Shown piece by piece: positions 5,383-6,419 of a DNA stretch of 6,419 nucleotides (positions within the stretch are counted from its first letter, which is position 1; every line of letters begins with the position of its first letter). The position numbers and the translations under genes were made by a program. The DNA is from Actinomycetota bacterium (GTDB lineage Bacteria; Actinomycetota; Actinomycetes; S36-B12; UBA5976): contig RFTO01000066.1 in NCBI GenBank assembly GCA_009923375.1, positions 1 to 6,419 on the forward strand. The letters run 5' to 3'. Below the pieces are notes generated by a model that did not search any database, was not told where the DNA came from, and was given only the letters and a program-made list of their open reading frames with translations.

Positions 5383-6095
5383 GTCGGGCGATGCAGTCGT
5401 GGCGGCTGGTGCCGGCGGCCGTGATCGCAGGGCTGCTTGCTTATGTCATCTGCGCAGTGCCGATGATTGCAGCATTGGTGTCAATCGGCGTCATGGTCGC
5501 ACCTCGCCTGGTCAGCGCGAGAAGACGCGCAAAGGCTGTTCGACTTTGCCGAGCCGCGTGGCCGATTGCAATCGACGACATCATTAGTTCAATTCGCGCT
5601 GGTGTGCCCGCAGATGAGGCGCTGCTGTCAGCATTGCAGCAGATGCCGCCACCTCTGCCCGAACGCAGCGCGGAAGTCGCATCGGATATCCGAGCGACAG
5701 GAAGGGTGGACGACGCCCTTCGGGTGCTTGCCCGCAACATCGATCATGCGATTGCCGATCGACTCGTCCTCGCCATCCGTGTCACCAGAAGCCTGGGCAC
5801 CTCCGATGTCATCGCAGTACTCGACGACCTCTCTGCAGCTGTCCGACAAGAGGTCGAGTTGGCAGGCACCATTGCTGCCAGGCGCAGTTGGGTGAGTGCC
5901 TCCGCAAATGTGGCCACTGCCGCACCATGGATCACTGTTGCCGCATTGAGTATTCGACCCGCAGCCCGGGAGGCGTATGCGAGCTCAACTGGAAGCGTTG
6001 TGTTGGCATCGGCTGCGGTGCTCTCATGGCTTGCGCACGGACTTATGCGCCGCATCGGGCGTATCGAGGAACCGGCGAGACTGGTGATGAGGTGA
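5379..6095 (+). CDS. tadB: TadB-like inner-membrane platform protein (type II secretion F domain)
   Basis: This 238-residue membrane protein is a likely platform subunit that works with TadA and TadC at the base of the pilus. It has an N-terminal hydrophobic region (about 11-42, possibly a helical hairpin), then a basic stretch (ARRRAKAVR). The cytoplasmic helical T2SF domain spans about 58-175; its opening, IDDIISSIRAGVPADEALLSAL, resembles the family pattern of an amphipathic helix ending in an xRAGxxxxxAL turn. Two more hydrophobic helices follow near 178-194 and 205-222. Actinobacterial TadB proteins are often shorter than the roughly 300 residues seen in proteobacteria, and this one fits. 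The start ATG overlaps the tadA stop by 4 nt (ATGA), with GAGG (5369-5372) 6 nt before it, so translation is likely coupled. The position directly after tadA supports the assignment more than sequence identity alone. Confidence 0.82.
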   Translation: MSRAMQSWRLVPAAVIAGLLAYVICAVPMIAALVSIGVMVAPRLVSARRRAKAVRLCRAAWPIAIDDIISSIRAGVPADEALLSALQQMPPPLPERSAEVASDIRATGRVDDALRVLARNIDHAIADRLVLAIRVTRSLGTSDVIAVLDDLSAAVRQEVELAGTIAARRSWVSASANVATAAPWITVAALSIRPAAREAYASSTGSVVLASAAVLSWLAHGLMRRIGRIEEPARLVMR

Positions 6096-6419
6096 ACGCC
6101 GCTGCGCGTGTGGCCCTGCTGTGCGGGTTATTGATGTGCAGTGGAGGCATGTTGCTCGCCACCCGGGGAGGCATGGTCCGCCAGCGCTGCGATGCGCGAG
6201 TGATGCCTTGGGCAGAGCCAGGTTGGCGCCAGTCAGTGACATCTCCCCGATCGGTGCGCGCCGACCGACTCCGCACAATCGTCAGTTCTGATGAGTTGAT
6301 GACGGCGGCACTTGGATTCATGCTCATGATCGCAGCAATGGTCGCTGCCTTTCCCGCACATCCGCTTGCATCCATCCCAGCGGCGATTCTCGGCGCCGCA
6401 TGCGCGGTGTGGACGACAA
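6092..6419 (+). CDS. tadC: TadC-like membrane platform protein, 5' part (cut by window end)
   Basis: The frame starting at GTG 6092 stays open to the last base, giving 109 residues. The GTG overlaps the tadB stop (GTGA); GAGG at 6089-6092 runs into the start codon, so initiation probably depends on coupling to tadB. Hydrophobic helices lie near residues 7-23, 71-87 and 92-107, separated by a polar, Arg-rich stretch (about 30-66). Membrane helices before a T2SF domain are the expected N-terminal layout of the second platform protein. The T2SF domain itself is beyond the window, so the name rests mainly on gene order. An internal ATG at 6134 is an alternative start, but it would remove the first helix in part. 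Confidence 0.62.
   Translation, partial: MNAAARVALLCGLLMCSGGMLLATRGGMVRQRCDARVMPWAEPGWRQSVTSPRSVRADRLRTIVSSDELMTAALGFMLMIAAMVAAFPAHPLASIPAAILGAACAVWTT

Overview
The window looks like chromosomal DNA of an actinomycete (Actinomycetota). GC content is in the high fifties by eye. The evidence is a Tad (Flp-pilus type) gene set of actinobacterial style, short TANNNT-type -10 elements, GTG/TTG starts, and a redox operon of a type common in Actinobacteria. I cannot name a genus. All supported genes lie on the + strand.

Layout. (1) 1-519 is the 3' part of a cation diffusion facilitator (CDF) metal transporter. (2) 520-654 is a regulatory gap with a perfect 6+6 bp dyad (607-628) overlapping a plausible -10 element. 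(3) 655-3540 is a compact three-gene redox operon. Its first gene encodes a six-helix di-haem membrane reductase fused to an FAD/NAD(P)H domain; the histidine spacing matches NADPH oxidases and ferric reductases. The second encodes an exported FMN-binding protein with a low-complexity stalk containing four identical 15-bp repeats. The third encodes an ApbE-type FAD:protein FMN transferase. (4) 3576-4010 is a hotdog-fold thioesterase, probably with its own leaderless promoter. (5) 4011-4221 is a 211-nt gap with a possible Y-shaped RNA, a candidate promoter, a marginal 36-codon ORF and two hairpins; the second hairpin pairs with part of the tadA ribosome-binding site. (6) 4222-6419 is the start of a tad operon: tadA (ATPase), tadB, and a tadC cut by the window end, joined by 4-nt start/stop overlaps.

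How the genes work together. The redox operon suggests that electrons pass from cytoplasmic NAD(P)H through FAD and two b-haems to the outer face, then to a protein whose FMN is covalently attached to Thr204 by the ApbE enzyme. The final acceptor (ferric iron, oxygen or another protein) is not visible. The tad genes encode the motor and platform of a type IV-like pilus; pilins and the prepilin peptidase would lie outside the window. The redox operon belongs to a known class of extracytoplasmic flavinylation systems. The less ordinary points are the missing signal peptide on the ApbE protein, the recent-looking repeat expansion, and the structured tadA leader.
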